Part shown: positions 50,122 through 59,071 of the stretch, piece after piece | Position numbering within the stretch: position 1 is the first letter of the stretch | Layout of the letters: the number at the start of each line of letters is the position of its first letter | From: Myxococcales bacterium | GTDB taxonomy: Bacteria > Myxococcota > Polyangia > Nannocystales > Nannocystaceae | Reading direction: 5' to 3' | Assembly (NCBI GenBank): GCA_016793465.1 | Contig: JAEUJW010000107.1 | Location: 1 to 64,000, forward strand | Length of the DNA: 64,000 nucleotides | Made by a program: the position numbers and the translations under genes | The notes under the pieces: generated by a model | Seen by the model: the letters and a program-made list of their open reading frames with translations, nothing else | Databases searched by the model: none | What the model was told of the DNA's origin: nothing

Positions 50122-50296
50122 CGCGTGCCCTTCGTTGCGGGAGTTGCTCGCGCGCGGCGTTATTCGCGCTGACAGCGAGGCATTGTAGACGAGCCCTCCA
50201 TGCAAGCCAAGGATCCGGCGCACACGCCCGACCGTTCCGCACCCCGGCCGACGACGGGGAAATACACCGACGGACCCCGCGTCTCGCGACCACGTT

Positions 50297-51799
50297 CTAC
50301 CGGTCGCCGCGCGGCGTCCCGGCAAGCACCGCGACCACGCGCTCGAGCAACATCAACTGCTCCGCCCGCAGCTCGGGCAACCGCACCGCCAGCGCGAGCC
50401 GCAGCTCTGGCACGTCGCCCGCGGTCTCGCTCGCGCCGGGTGTCGCCGACCCCTCCGTCGCCTCGCGCAGCGGCAGGCTGAGCCACGCCCACGCGCGGCC
50501 GTCGTCGCCCGCCCGCGCCACCACGCTCGCCCCGCGGCGCACCTGGAACCCCGGCACCCCCAGGCGCACGAGGATCGGCGCCAGCTCGGGCGTGAGCCGG
50601 CGCCAGCGCGCCTCACCGTGATCGGCGGGATCACCTGTCCCTTCGGCCAGGCGATCGATCGCCGCCAGGATCTCCATGACCTCGCGCCGCTGGTCCCGCA
50701 GCCCCAGCAGGCGGTCGCCCGCGAACGCGGGCAGCTTGCGCAGCAGCTCGTGGTACCCGAGCACCACCGCGACCACCAGCATCGCCACCACCGCCCCCGT
50801 CAGCGTCCACCAGCCGCCGACCCCGATCACGTTCGCGTAGGCCAGCCCCGCGAACAGCGCGGTCGACAGCCACAGCAGCACGACCACGCGCGCGTGCGAG
50901 AGCCCGCGCGCGAGCATGCGATGGTGGATGTGGTCGCAGTCCGGCGCCGCGATCGGCTGCCCGCGCAGCGTCCGGCGCACGATCGCCAGCAGCATGTCGA
51001 ACAGCGGCAGCGCCAGCACCATCAGCGGGATCGAAAGATTGATCAGCGCCACCCGCTCACGCACCGGGTGGACCAGCAGCACCAGCCCCGTCAGCAGGAA
51101 CCCCAAGAAGTAGCTGCCCGCGTCGCCCATGAACACACGCGCCGGGTGCCGGTTGTGCAGCAAGAACCCGAGCACGGCCCCGAGCGCGGTCGCGGCGATC
51201 CACCCGACCGCCACCTCCGCCGCCCCATGACTGACCGAGGCCAGCAGCACCACCGTCAGCCCGAGCGCCACGTTGCCGCCGGCGAGCCCGTCGAGCCCGT
51301 CGCTCAAATTGATCGCGTTGACCCCCGCGACCAGGAACATCACCGTCAGCGGGTCCGCCAGCGCCGCCGCCGGCCCGAGCACCCCGGCCAGCGCCTCCCA
51401 GTGCAGCCCGAAGTAGAACACCGCGAGCGTCGCCGCGATCACCTGCGCGGCCAGCTTGTAGCGCGCGCGCAGCCCGACGAGGTCGTCGTACAGCCCCGCG
51501 AGCCCGCAGATCGCCGCGCCGAGCACCACCCCCGAGATCGGGTTGCGCGACGCCCACTCGTGCGCCGCCGACAGCTCCGTCGTGCCCGCCAGCCCGCGGA
51601 TCGCCACGATCGCGAAGCCCAGCATCAGCACGAACCCGCCGACCCGCGGGATCTCCTGCGTATGCACCTTGCGCAGGCTGACCTCGCGGTCGCGCCGTCC
51701 CAGCGCCCGCCACCCGCGGATCGCCGGCAACATCCCGAGGGCCACCAGCCCGAACGCCAGCCCCCCCGCGATCCACAGCACCCACGGTTCGGCGCTCAT
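50297..51799 (-). CDS. WecA/MraY-type phospho-sugar transferase
   Basis: The 500-aa product has about ten membrane helices and the glycosyl-1-phosphate transferase motifs: KVHTQEIPRVGGFVLM, AGLYDDLVGLRARYK, NAINLSDGLDGLAGG (catalytic Asp residues), NRHPARVFMGDAGSYFLGF and DCDHIHHRML. It transfers a sugar-1-phosphate, probably GlcNAc-1-P, to undecaprenyl phosphate, starting an O-antigen or capsule. After about residue 360 there is an extra 140-residue cytosolic tail (VMEILAAIDRLAEGTGD and GFQVRRGASVVARAGDDG) not typical of WecA. It is likely part of the same locus as wecB. Confidence 0.88.
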   Translation of the reverse strand: MSAEPWVLWIAGGLAFGLVALGMLPAIRGWRALGRRDREVSLRKVHTQEIPRVGGFVLMLGFAIVAIRGLAGTTELSAAHEWASRNPISGVVLGAAICGLAGLYDDLVGLRARYKLAAQVIAATLAVFYFGLHWEALAGVLGPAAALADPLTVMFLVAGVNAINLSDGLDGLAGGNVALGLTVVLLASVSHGAAEVAVGWIAATALGAVLGFLLHNRHPARVFMGDAGSYFLGFLLTGLVLLVHPVRERVALINLSIPLMVLALPLFDMLLAIVRRTLRGQPIAAPDCDHIHHRMLARGLSHARVVVLLWLSTALFAGLAYANVIGVGGWWTLTGAVVAMLVVAVVLGYHELLRKLPAFAGDRLLGLRDQRREVMEILAAIDRLAEGTGDPADHGEARWRRLTPELAPILVRLGVPGFQVRRGASVVARAGDDGRAWAWLSLPLREATEGSATPGASETAGDVPELRLALAVRLPELRAEQLMLLERVVAVLAGTPRGDR

Positions 51800-51857
51800 G
51801 CTTCTGGTCCCGGCCTTCCCTCCTCTTTAGAGCATCCGCGAGACCCCGGCAAATTCG

Positions 51858-53084
51858 CTACGGCTGCCACGGCTCGACCGGCGCCCCGCCGAGGCCCAGC
51901 CGCTCGCGCAGCGCCGCCGCGCACCGCAGCCCCGCCTTGCCGTCGCCGTAGGGGTTCTTGATCTTCACCCGCGCCGGCTCGTCGAGCAGCCGCCGCGCCG
52001 ACGCGACCAGCAGCTCACGGTCGTACCCGACCAGCTGCGCGCACCCGGCCGCGATGCCCTCGCCGCGCTCGGTCGACATGCGCGTGACCAGCACCGGCTT
52101 GCCGAACTCGGGCGCCTCCTCCTGCAGCCCGCCCGAGTCGGTGATCACGAACAGGCACCGCTTCAGCAGCCAGATCGCCGCCGGATAATCGACCGGCTCG
52201 AGCAGGTGTACATTATTAAAATTGCCGAGCGGCCCGCGCACCGCCGCCTGCACGCTCGGGTTGAGGTGCACCGGGTACACGAAGTCCGTCCCGGGGTACG
52301 CCTTCGCCAGCTCGGCCAGCCCCTCGCACACCGCCGCCAGACCGCCACCGAAGCTCTCGCGTCGGTGCCCCGTGATCAGCACGACCGGCCGATGCCCGGT
52401 GAAGCGGATCAGCTCCGACGGCGCCCCCGCCGGAGGTGAGCCGTCCTCCGGCAGCCGCTCGCTCATCCAGCGCACCGCGTCGACCACCGTGTTGCCCGTC
52501 ACCACGATCTTGTCGGCCGCCACGCCCTCGGCCAGCAGCGCCTCGCGCGAGCGCAGCGTCGGCGCCAGGTGCAGGCTCGCCAGGCGGGCGATGAGCTGAC
52601 GATTACCCTCCTCGGGGAACGGCGCCGCGAGATCGTAGGTCCGCAGCCCGGCCTCCACGTGCGCCACCGGCACGCGTCGATGATAAGCCGCCAGCGCGGC
52701 CACCATCGCCGTCGTCGTGTCGCCCTGCACCACCACCCAGTCGAACCGCAGCGCGTCCAGCACCGGGTCGAGCCCGTCGAGCAGCCGCGCCGTCAACATA
52801 CTTAAACTCTGGCCCGGGTTCATGACCCCCAGCTCGACCTCCGGCGTCAACCCGAACGTCTCGAGCAGCGGCGGCACCAGCTCCCGATGCTGCCCCGTGT
52901 TGCACATCGACACCGACCAGCCCGGCGTCTGCGCTCGCGGCGTCCGCGGCCCCGCGGACCCCCCCTCCGCCGCCCCCGACCCCGGCCCGGCCGCCCCCTG
53001 CAGGGCCTGGATGACCGGCGCGAGCTTGATAACTTCCGGGCGGGTGCCGAACACGACGAGGATTCGAGGCTGGGTGGACGGCAT
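51858..53084 (-). CDS. wecB: UDP-GlcNAc 2-epimerase (non-hydrolysing)
   Basis: ATG 53084 gives 408 aa: RILVVFGTRPEVIKLAPVIQ, SVSMCNTGQHRELV, WVVVQGDTTTAMVAALAAYH, VAHVEAGLRTYDLAAPFPEE, VLITGHRRESFGGG and VITDSGGLQEEAPEFGKPVL are the family blocks. The enzyme makes UDP-ManNAc from UDP-GlcNAc. A low-complexity Gly/Ala/Pro insert (about 22 residues) sits between VIQALQ and SVSMC. It is divergent from wecC with a 22-bp gap, so the pair may share one regulatory site. Confidence 0.92.
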   Translation of the reverse strand: MPSTQPRILVVFGTRPEVIKLAPVIQALQGAAGPGSGAAEGGSAGPRTPRAQTPGWSVSMCNTGQHRELVPPLLETFGLTPEVELGVMNPGQSLSMLTARLLDGLDPVLDALRFDWVVVQGDTTTAMVAALAAYHRRVPVAHVEAGLRTYDLAAPFPEEGNRQLIARLASLHLAPTLRSREALLAEGVAADKIVVTGNTVVDAVRWMSERLPEDGSPPAGAPSELIRFTGHRPVVLITGHRRESFGGGLAAVCEGLAELAKAYPGTDFVYPVHLNPSVQAAVRGPLGNFNNVHLLEPVDYPAAIWLLKRCLFVITDSGGLQEEAPEFGKPVLVTRMSTERGEGIAAGCAQLVGYDRELLVASARRLLDEPARVKIKNPYGDGKAGLRCAAALRERLGLGGAPVEPWQP

Positions 53085-53106
53085 CGCGGCGCCTCGATAG
53101 CATGCC

Positions 53107-54366
53107 ATGAACGTGTCCCCGTCCGAGCCCGCCGACTCGCCGCGACCAAAAAACTCCGAGCACGACGTGAGCGTGCTCGGTCTCGGCTACGTCGGACTGC
53201 CGACCGCCGCCGTACTCGCCACCGTCGGCCGCCGCGTCGCCGGCTTCGACCTCCGCCGCGACATCCTCGACACCATCAACGCCGGGCGGATCCACATCGT
53301 CGAGCCCGAGCTCGACGCCCTCGTGCGCGCCGCCGTGCTCGCCGGCACCCTCCGCGCCGTCCCCGAGCCCGCACCTGCACGCACCCACCTCATCTGTGTA
53401 CCGACACCGATCACCCGCGACCACAAGCCCGACCTCTCCCACGTCGAGTCCGCCGCCCGCGCCCTCGTCCCCGTCGTCCGCCCCGGCGACCTCGTCGTGC
53501 TCGAGTCCACCGTCCCGCCCGGCACCCTCCGCGACCTCGTCGCCCCGCTGTTCGCCGCGCGCGGCCTCGTCGCCGGCCGCGACATCTTCCTCGCCCACGC
53601 CCCCGAGCGCGTGCTGCCCGGCGCCGTGCTCCGCGAGGTCGTCGAGAACGAGCGCATCGTCGGCGGCCTGACCGACGCCTGCACCGACCGCTGCGCCGAG
53701 TTCTACGAAAGCTTCGTCCGCGGCGCCGTGCACCGCACCAGCGCCGAGGTCGCCGAGCTCACCAAGCTGGCCGAGAACGCCTTCCGCGACGTGAACATCG
53801 CCTACGCCAACGAGCTCGCCAACGTCTGCGCCCACCTCGGCCTCGACGTCTGGGAGGTCATCCGCCTGGCCAACCGTCACCCGCGCGTGCAGATCCTCCG
53901 CCCCGGCCCCGGCGTCGGCGGCCACTGCATCGCGGTCGACCCCTGGTTCATCGCCGCCGCCGCCCCGGCCCCGCTGATAATTGCCGCCCGCTCCGTCAAC
54001 GACGAGCGCCCCGCCGTGGTGCTCGCCCAGACCCGCCACCTCGCCGGGCGCTTTAAGAACGCGGTCGTCGCTTGCCTCGGCCTGTCTTATAAGCCCGACA
54101 TCGACGACCTCCGCGAGTCGCCCGCCCTCCACATCGCCCGGGACCTGGCGAACGATTCTTCTATCAAGCTGCTGCTCGTCGAGCCGCATTTAAAAGTTTC
54201 ACCCCTCCGAGACGCCCCGCTCGTCGACCTCCCGCGCGCCCTCGCCGAGGCCGACATCCTCGTCATCCTCGTCGCCCACCGCCAGTTCCGCCACCTCCGT
54301 CCCGAGCACCTCCTCCGCCACCAGGTCGTCGACGCCGTCGGCCTGCTCCGGACCCCCAGGACATGA
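53107..54366 (+). CDS. wecC: UDP-ManNAc 6-dehydrogenase
   Basis: The 419-aa product has the dinucleotide start VSVLGLGYVGLPTAAVLATVG, then ICVPTPITRDHKPDLS, TVPPGTLRD, AELTKLAENAFRDVNIAYANELA, the catalytic Cys in PGPGVGGHCIAVDPWF, and YKPDIDDLRESPAL. It oxidises UDP-ManNAc to UDP-ManNAcA for polysaccharide synthesis. Its stop overlaps the next start (ATGA 54363-54366). Several F-K, Y-K and L-K pairs use AT-only codons (54052, 54088, 54188). Confidence 0.92.
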   Translation: MNVSPSEPADSPRPKNSEHDVSVLGLGYVGLPTAAVLATVGRRVAGFDLRRDILDTINAGRIHIVEPELDALVRAAVLAGTLRAVPEPAPARTHLICVPTPITRDHKPDLSHVESAARALVPVVRPGDLVVLESTVPPGTLRDLVAPLFAARGLVAGRDIFLAHAPERVLPGAVLREVVENERIVGGLTDACTDRCAEFYESFVRGAVHRTSAEVAELTKLAENAFRDVNIAYANELANVCAHLGLDVWEVIRLANRHPRVQILRPGPGVGGHCIAVDPWFIAAAAPAPLIIAARSVNDERPAVVLAQTRHLAGRFKNAVVACLGLSYKPDIDDLRESPALHIARDLANDSSIKLLLVEPHLKVSPLRDAPLVDLPRALAEADILVILVAHRQFRHLRPEHLLRHQVVDAVGLLRTPRT

Positions 54367-55943
54367 CCCCCGGGACCTGGCTGCGCACCGTCGTCCACCT
54401 CACGCCGCGGCAGATGCTTTATCAAAGCCTCCGCCGCCTGCGAGGTCCTGCGCAGAAGCCGGCGTCGACCACCCGCGAGGGCTTTAATAATGTCGCCACG
54501 CCGCTGCCTCCGCCGTCCCCGGAGGGCAGCGCGGACCACCTCGGCGTGCGCCTGTTCGGCCTCCCGCCCTACGAGCCCACGCAGCGCGGCTGGACCCCCG
54601 AGGCGGACCCGCTCTACGTCTACACCCTCCACTACCACGGCTGGCTGTCGACGCTCCCGCTGTCCGGCGCGCGCGCCCACGTCGAGCACTGGATCGACAA
54701 CCACCCCGAGGGCATCGGCTGGGAGCCCTACCCCACCGCGGTCCGCGTCCTCCACTGGCTCGGCTGGCTCGGCGAGCACGAGTCGCGCCTCGACGCGACG
54801 TCCCGCCGCCGCATCTTCGGCTCGCTCGCCGCCCAGATCGAGCACCTCCGCCTCCACGTCGAGCACCACCTCGACGGCAACCACGTCTGGACCGACCTCG
54901 CCGCCCTCGCCTCCGCCGCGCTCTCGCTCGAGGGCCCCGCCACCGCCTCCCTCGCCGCGGCCCTGCCCAAGCTCGCCCACGCCGTCGACGCCCAGCTCGG
55001 CCCCGACGGCGTGCACCGCGAACGCACCCCCACCTATCACTGCCTGCTCGCCGAACAGCTCGCCGGCGTGATCGCCCTCGACCCCGTGCGCGTCCACCCC
55101 GAGGCCGCTCGCAGACTCGAGGCCGCGCTCGCCCGCATGCTCTCCGCCCTCCCTTCCTTCACCCACCCCGACGGCGACGTCGCCCTGTGGAACGACTCCC
55201 AGCTCGGCGCACCCGTCACCCCCAGACGCCTCGCCGCCCGCCTCCACTACCCCCTCCTCCCCGGCCCCGCCGACGCCCCCGACGCCGGCCTGTTCCGCCG
55301 CGCGTTCGGCCCCTGGACCCTGCTGTGGAACGCCGGCGGCGTCGGCCTCCCGCAGCAGCCCGGCCACATCCACGCCGACGGCCTCGCGTTCGAGCTGTCC
55401 CTCCACGAAGAACGCGTCCTCATCGACGCCGGCGTCGGCACCTACACCCCCGGCTTCACCCGCGACTACGCCCGCAGCACCCGCGCCCACAACACCGTCA
55501 CCGTCGGCGAGGGCGACCCCGACCAACATGAACTCTGGGCCAGCCACCGCGTCGGCGGCCGCGCCCGCACCGAGAACCTGTCCTTCGGGCCAGACTCGCT
55601 CGAGGCCAGGATCCACGGCTACCGCGCCGCCGGCACCCACCACCGCAAGCTCCACTGGGACGGCAAGCGCCTGCTCTGCGAGGACCGCGTCGAGCCCGAC
55701 GTGCCCGCCACCGCCCGCTTCTTCTTCCCTGAGACCTGCGCGCTGCTGCTGCGCGACACCGTGTGGCACGGCCGCACCGCCGGCGGCCAGCGCTTCCGCC
55801 TGCGCGCCCCCGCCGGCACCCCCTGGGCCTGCAGCCCCGCCCACGGCTGGACCGCCATGAACCGGGGCAACCCCAGACGCTGCCTCGCCGCACCGATCCC
55901 CCCCGGCGGCCTCGTCGTCGAATTCATCGCCGGCCCCGGCTGA
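54363..55943 (+). CDS. Heparinase II/III-like polysaccharide-locus protein
   Basis: The 526-aa product has the helical N-terminal part (YVYTLHYHGWLS, HWIDNHP, PYPTAVRVLHWLGWLG, LDGNHVWTDLAALASAAL) and the beta-sandwich C-terminal part (GHIHADGLAFELSLHEERV, VGTYTPGFTRDYARSTRAH followed by NTV). These match heparinase II/III family proteins in exopolysaccharide clusters. They are lyases or modify uronic-acid-containing polymers. WecC makes ManNAcA, so a uronate-rich polymer is a plausible substrate. It starts on the wecC stop (ATGA), so it is co-translated. Confidence 0.8.
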   Translation: MTPGTWLRTVVHLTPRQMLYQSLRRLRGPAQKPASTTREGFNNVATPLPPPSPEGSADHLGVRLFGLPPYEPTQRGWTPEADPLYVYTLHYHGWLSTLPLSGARAHVEHWIDNHPEGIGWEPYPTAVRVLHWLGWLGEHESRLDATSRRRIFGSLAAQIEHLRLHVEHHLDGNHVWTDLAALASAALSLEGPATASLAAALPKLAHAVDAQLGPDGVHRERTPTYHCLLAEQLAGVIALDPVRVHPEAARRLEAALARMLSALPSFTHPDGDVALWNDSQLGAPVTPRRLAARLHYPLLPGPADAPDAGLFRRAFGPWTLLWNAGGVGLPQQPGHIHADGLAFELSLHEERVLIDAGVGTYTPGFTRDYARSTRAHNTVTVGEGDPDQHELWASHRVGGRARTENLSFGPDSLEARIHGYRAAGTHHRKLHWDGKRLLCEDRVEPDVPATARFFFPETCALLLRDTVWHGRTAGGQRFRLRAPAGTPWACSPAHGWTAMNRGNPRRCLAAPIPPGGLVVEFIAGPG

Positions 55944-56083
55944 CCCCGCGCCACACGCAGCGCGCGATCGGCTCCCATCACGACCTCGCTCGTCGCCGTC
56001 ACGCGCGTCGCTCCGAGCCCCCACCACTTCACGCACCGGTTTCGTGCCGTATCGCCGCGTTCCGGCGTACGCTCGCCGCCTCG

Positions 56084-56668
56084 ATGACGACCACACCTCG
56101 CCACCCGCAAGCCGACGTCGACCCCCAGTTCCTCGAGCGCTGGTCGCCCCGCGCCTTCCGCGACGAACCGCTGACCCCCGAGCAGATCGCCAGCCTGTTC
56201 GAGGCCATGCGCTGGGCCCCGTCCTGCTTCAACGACCAGCCCTGGCGCGTCGTCTGGGCCGCCCGCGGCGACGCCGAACACACCGCCCTCGTCGACATCC
56301 TCGTCGAGGCCAACCGCGTGTGGGCCGCCAAGGCCCCGCTCCTCCTTTACGTCTTCAACAGCCGCAGTTTTAAGCACAACGGCAAGCCCAACCGCACCGC
56401 CGCCTTCGACACCGGCGCCGCCTGGATGTCGCTCGCCCTCGAGGCCCGCCGCCTCGGCCTCTACGCCCACGGCATGGCCGGCTACGACGTCGCCCGCAGC
56501 TACAGCGAGCTCGGCGTGCCCGAGGCCGACTACGAGTCCTGCGCCGCCGTCGCCGTCGGCCGCATCGGCGACCCCGCCGACCTGCCCGAGAAGCTGCGCG
56601 AGCGCGAGTTCCCCAGCGACCGCCGCCCCAGCGACAGCTTCGCCTTCCGCGGCCGCTTCAAGCCCTGA
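56084..56668 (+). CDS. Nitroreductase-family protein
   Basis: The 194-aa product reads PQFLERWSPRAFRDEPLTPEQIASLFEAMRWAPSCFNDQPWRVVW, the FMN-binding start of the nitroreductase family (R-S/P-R-x-F...A-P-S..N-x-Q-P-W; quoted in parts). FDTGAAWMSLALEARRLGLYAHGMAGYD follows, and then GRIGDPADLPEKLRERE. It is an FMN- and NAD(P)H-dependent reductase of unknown substrate. The 3' end (SFAFRGRFKP) is copied three times downstream (see repeat). Confidence 0.88.
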   Translation: MTTTPRHPQADVDPQFLERWSPRAFRDEPLTPEQIASLFEAMRWAPSCFNDQPWRVVWAARGDAEHTALVDILVEANRVWAAKAPLLLYVFNSRSFKHNGKPNRTAAFDTGAAWMSLALEARRLGLYAHGMAGYDVARSYSELGVPEADYESCAAVAVGRIGDPADLPEKLREREFPSDRRPSDSFAFRGRFKP

Positions 56669-56818
56669 CCCGCGCGCTCCCCGAGCCCGTCCAGACCGCT
56701 TCGCCTTCCGCGGCCGCTTCGAGCCCTGACCCGCGCGCTCCCCCGCGCCCGTCCAGACCGCTTCGCCTCCGCGGCCGCTTCGAGCCCTGACCCGCGCGCT
56801 CCCGATCACATCCAGACC
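56637..56818 (+). repeat. Triplicated 3' end of the nitroreductase gene
   Basis: Three copies of about 60 bp (56637-56697, 56698-56759, 56760-56818) each begin GCTTCGCCTTCCGCGGCCGC, include the sense codons and stop TGA of the gene end, and finish CCGTCCAGACC. Copies 2 and 3 carry small differences (61, 62 and 59 bp). The coding end of the nitroreductase is copy 1. Confidence 0.85.
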
Positions 56819-56858
56819 GCCGAGGCTCGTCGGCTTCGTCCCGGGCGTCCCGCCGAGC

Positions 56859-57035
56859 ATGAGCGTCAGCCTGCTGTGGGCCGACGACTCCGGGCCCGAA
56901 AGCGACGGTTACCCCGTCGCCGACCTCGACCTCGACGACAGCCCCGAGGTCGTGCTCACGGCCTGGCCGGAGACCCGCGCGCAGCTGGTGATCATCAGGC
57001 CGTCGGCCCTCCGCGTCGCTGGCAGCTGGCACATT
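56859..57035 (+). pseudogene. Possible FG-GAP/VCBS repeat fragment
   Basis: Translation of this frame reads GYPVADLDLDDSPEVVLTAW, a calcium-loop-like FG-GAP/VCBS motif (D-x-D-x-D-x-x-P-E-V-V). Only one unit is present, followed by Arg/Ala-rich low-complexity sequence. It may be a remnant of a larger surface protein. Low confidence. Confidence 0.3.
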
Positions 57036-57068
57036 CGTACCCCCGCGAGGGCGGCGATCCGCCGCGTC

Positions 57069-57153
57069 CCGCCCGCCGCTGCGCCCGCCCGCCGCGCCCG
57101 CCGCGCCCGCCGCGCCCGCCGCGCCCGCCGCGCCCACCGCGCCCGCCGCGCCC
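57069..57153 (+). repeat. CCGCGCCCG 9-bp tandem repeat
   Basis: About seven copies of CCGCGCCCG (one variant with A) immediately precede the M50 protease gene. In different frames they read as Ala/Arg/Pro or Gly/Ala repeats; the best interpretation is non-coding. Confidence 0.6.
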
Positions 57154-57189
57154 TTGACCTCCGGGGATCCGTCCCCACCCTGGTCTGCC

Positions 57190-58086
57190 ATGTGGTCCTG
57201 GAACCTCGGCCGCCTGTTCGGTATCGATATCAGCGTTCACGCCTCGTTCCTGCTGCTGCTGGCCTTCCTGGTCGCCAGCTACGCGGGCGCCGGCCTCCTC
57301 GCGGTCGTCCTCGGGCTCGTCGGGGTGGTCGCCCTGTTCGCCTCGGTGGTCGCGCACGAGCTCGGGCACGCCCTGACGGCCCGCGCGTTCGGCATCGGCA
57401 CCCGGCAGATCCTCCTGCTCCCGATCGGCGGCGTCGCCCAGCTCGAGCAGGGCCACATGCGCCCGCGCGTCGAGCTGCTCGTCGCGCTCGCCGGCCCCGT
57501 CGTCAGCTTCCTGCTCGCCGGCGTGTTCTTCACCTTCGGCGCGCTGTTCGGCGACATCACGCCCGCCGGGTTCTTCGGCCTGCTCGCCTGGTCCAACCTC
57601 GGCCTCGCCGTCTTCAACATGATCCCCGCGTTCCCGATGGACGGCGGCCGCGTGCTCCGGGCCGCCCTCGCCCGCCGCATCGGCCACGAGCGCGCCACCA
57701 GCATCGCCGCCACCATCGGCACCTGGGCCGCCGTCGCCCTCGGCGCCTTCGCCCTGGTCAGCGGCAAGTTCATGCTCGGCCTCGTCGCCATGTTCCTGTG
57801 GTTCTCGGCCCGCAGCGAGTCGCGCCACGTCCCCCCGTGGCGCCCCTTCTCCGGCCTCGGCGGCGTATTCGGCGGCAACGGCCGCGGCGACGGCTTGTTC
57901 GGCCGCCGCTCCGCCGCCGCCCGCGACGCCGGCCCCACGCGCCGCCCCGTCACCGTCCTCCGCGACCCCGGCCCCCCGCCGGCCCCCTCGCGCGACGTCT
58001 TCCACGCCCGCGGCCCCGGCGCCACCGTCATCCGTGACCGCCACGGGCGTACCTGGCTGCTGCATCGAGGTACGGACCTGAATTGA
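57190..58086 (+). CDS. Site-2-like zinc metalloprotease (M50)
   Basis: ATG 57190 gives MWSWNLGRLFGIDISVHASFL, the usual M50B start. The 298-aa membrane protein has about six helices. The zinc motif is VVAHELGHALTARAFG (HExxH), and the second motif is LAVFNMIPAFPMDGGRVLRA (variant of NPxPxxPLDGG). The C-terminal 80 residues are an Arg/Gly/Pro-rich tail instead of the usual CBS domains. M50 proteases cut membrane proteins, often anti-sigma factors; no anti-sigma gene is near. The end overlaps the convergent STAS-cNMP gene by 59 bp. Confidence 0.85.
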   Translation: MWSWNLGRLFGIDISVHASFLLLLAFLVASYAGAGLLAVVLGLVGVVALFASVVAHELGHALTARAFGIGTRQILLLPIGGVAQLEQGHMRPRVELLVALAGPVVSFLLAGVFFTFGALFGDITPAGFFGLLAWSNLGLAVFNMIPAFPMDGGRVLRAALARRIGHERATSIAATIGTWAAVALGAFALVSGKFMLGLVAMFLWFSARSESRHVPPWRPFSGLGGVFGGNGRGDGLFGRRSAAARDAGPTRRPVTVLRDPGPPPAPSRDVFHARGPGATVIRDRHGRTWLLHRGTDLN

Positions 58087-59071
58087 GCGCCTGAACGATC
58101 CCCAGACCCCGCGGCCCCCGCCGCGGGGTCTTTCGTTCGCTCGCCAGACCCGTCGCCAGCCGCTCGAGACCCGCGGCCAGGAACGGGTCCTCCTCCTCGA
58201 GCCGCGCCAGCGCCTCGCCCGACAGCCGGTGCACCCGCGCCGGCGTGTCGCACGTCACCACCACCGGCAGGTCCGCTCCCGGCTGCAGGAACGAGTCCCG
58301 CACCAGCGCCCCCGGCCCCAGCGTGCGCAGCAGCAGCCGATCGCCGTCGCCGAGGTCCTGCCACGCGCTCAGCGTGCCGCGCTCGATGAAGTGCACCGAA
58401 CCATCGCCCGCGCCGGTGCGCATCACCTCGTCGCCGGCCCTCAGCTCGCGCGCCTCGCAGCGCCCCAGCAGCTGCGGCAACAGCCAGCGATCGCCGGTGG
58501 TCCGCTGGAACCGGTCGAGCAGCTCGCGCGAGCCCCCCGAGCTCGAGCCCTGCACGTCGCACCACTCGAGCCCGCGCCGCAGGTCCTCCGCCGCATAACC
58601 GCCCGGCCCGGTGAACTCGCAGCCCGCCCGCGCCAGCAGCCGCTGCAGCGCCGCGCTCATGCCCGTGAACACCACCGCCACGCCGCGCCCGCCCATCAGC
58701 CGCTGCAGCCGCGCCAGCGTCGCCGCCGCCGAGCGCTCGGCGCCGATCGCCCCGCGCAGGTCGAGCACCAGGAAGTGCAGCCCGTCCGAGCCCCGCGTCA
58801 CCTCCGACAGCAGCCGCTTCGCCGCTTCGAAGTACACATAACCCGCGAACTCCACCACCCGCACCTGCGCCCCCGAGACCGCGACCCCCGGCGCCCGTGA
58901 TCGCCGCCGCGGCCGACCCGGCCCGCTTCGACCCAGCGCCAGCAGCATCGCCGCCACCGCCACCCCGGCCAACAGCCCCGCCAGCGGCCCCATCCACGTC
59001 ATCACCACGAGGACCAGCAGCGCAGCAGCCAACTCGCGTCCCCGCAGACGAATTGAAGAGAGCCGCATCAT
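58028..59071 (-). CDS. STAS + cNMP-binding protein, probable SulP transporter C-terminus
   Basis: The 347-aa product starts at ATG 59071 with only one hydrophobic stretch (AALLVLVVMTWMGPLAGLLA and following, about 16-45) that reads like the last membrane segment of SulP anion transporters. A STAS domain follows (VRVVEFAGYVYFEAAKRLL, LHFLVLDLRGAIGAERSAAA, GVAVVFTGMSAALQRLL). A cNMP-binding beta-roll then follows (ELRAGDEVMRTGAGDGSVHF, LGPGALVRDSFLQPGADLPV). In full SulP proteins this follows 10-14 membrane helices, which are absent here. It is either a truncated transporter or a free regulatory module. Confidence 0.7.
   Translation of the reverse strand: MMRLSSIRLRGRELAAALLVLVVMTWMGPLAGLLAGVAVAAMLLALGRSGPGRPRRRSRAPGVAVSGAQVRVVEFAGYVYFEAAKRLLSEVTRGSDGLHFLVLDLRGAIGAERSAAATLARLQRLMGGRGVAVVFTGMSAALQRLLARAGCEFTGPGGYAAEDLRRGLEWCDVQGSSSGGSRELLDRFQRTTGDRWLLPQLLGRCEARELRAGDEVMRTGAGDGSVHFIERGTLSAWQDLGDGDRLLLRTLGPGALVRDSFLQPGADLPVVVTCDTPARVHRLSGEALARLEEEDPFLAAGLERLATGLASERKTPRRGPRGLGIVQALNSGPYLDAAARYARGGHG
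58104..58131 (+). terminator. Intrinsic terminator inside the overlapped 3' end
   Basis: A perfect 12-bp stem, AGACCCCGCGGC (58104-58115) and GCCGCGGGGTCT (58120-58131) with a CCCC loop, is followed by TTTCGTT. It lies 17 bp after the M50 stop and within the minus-strand coding region, which reads it as an Arg/Gly/Pro-rich tail. Confidence 0.75.

Noticed and set aside
56658..57191. Minus-strand Gly/Ala repeat ORF over the 9-bp repeat
   Set aside because: Its periodic Gly-Ala-Ala comes only from the CCGCGCCCG repeat; the rest is an antisense reading of the triplicated nitroreductase end.
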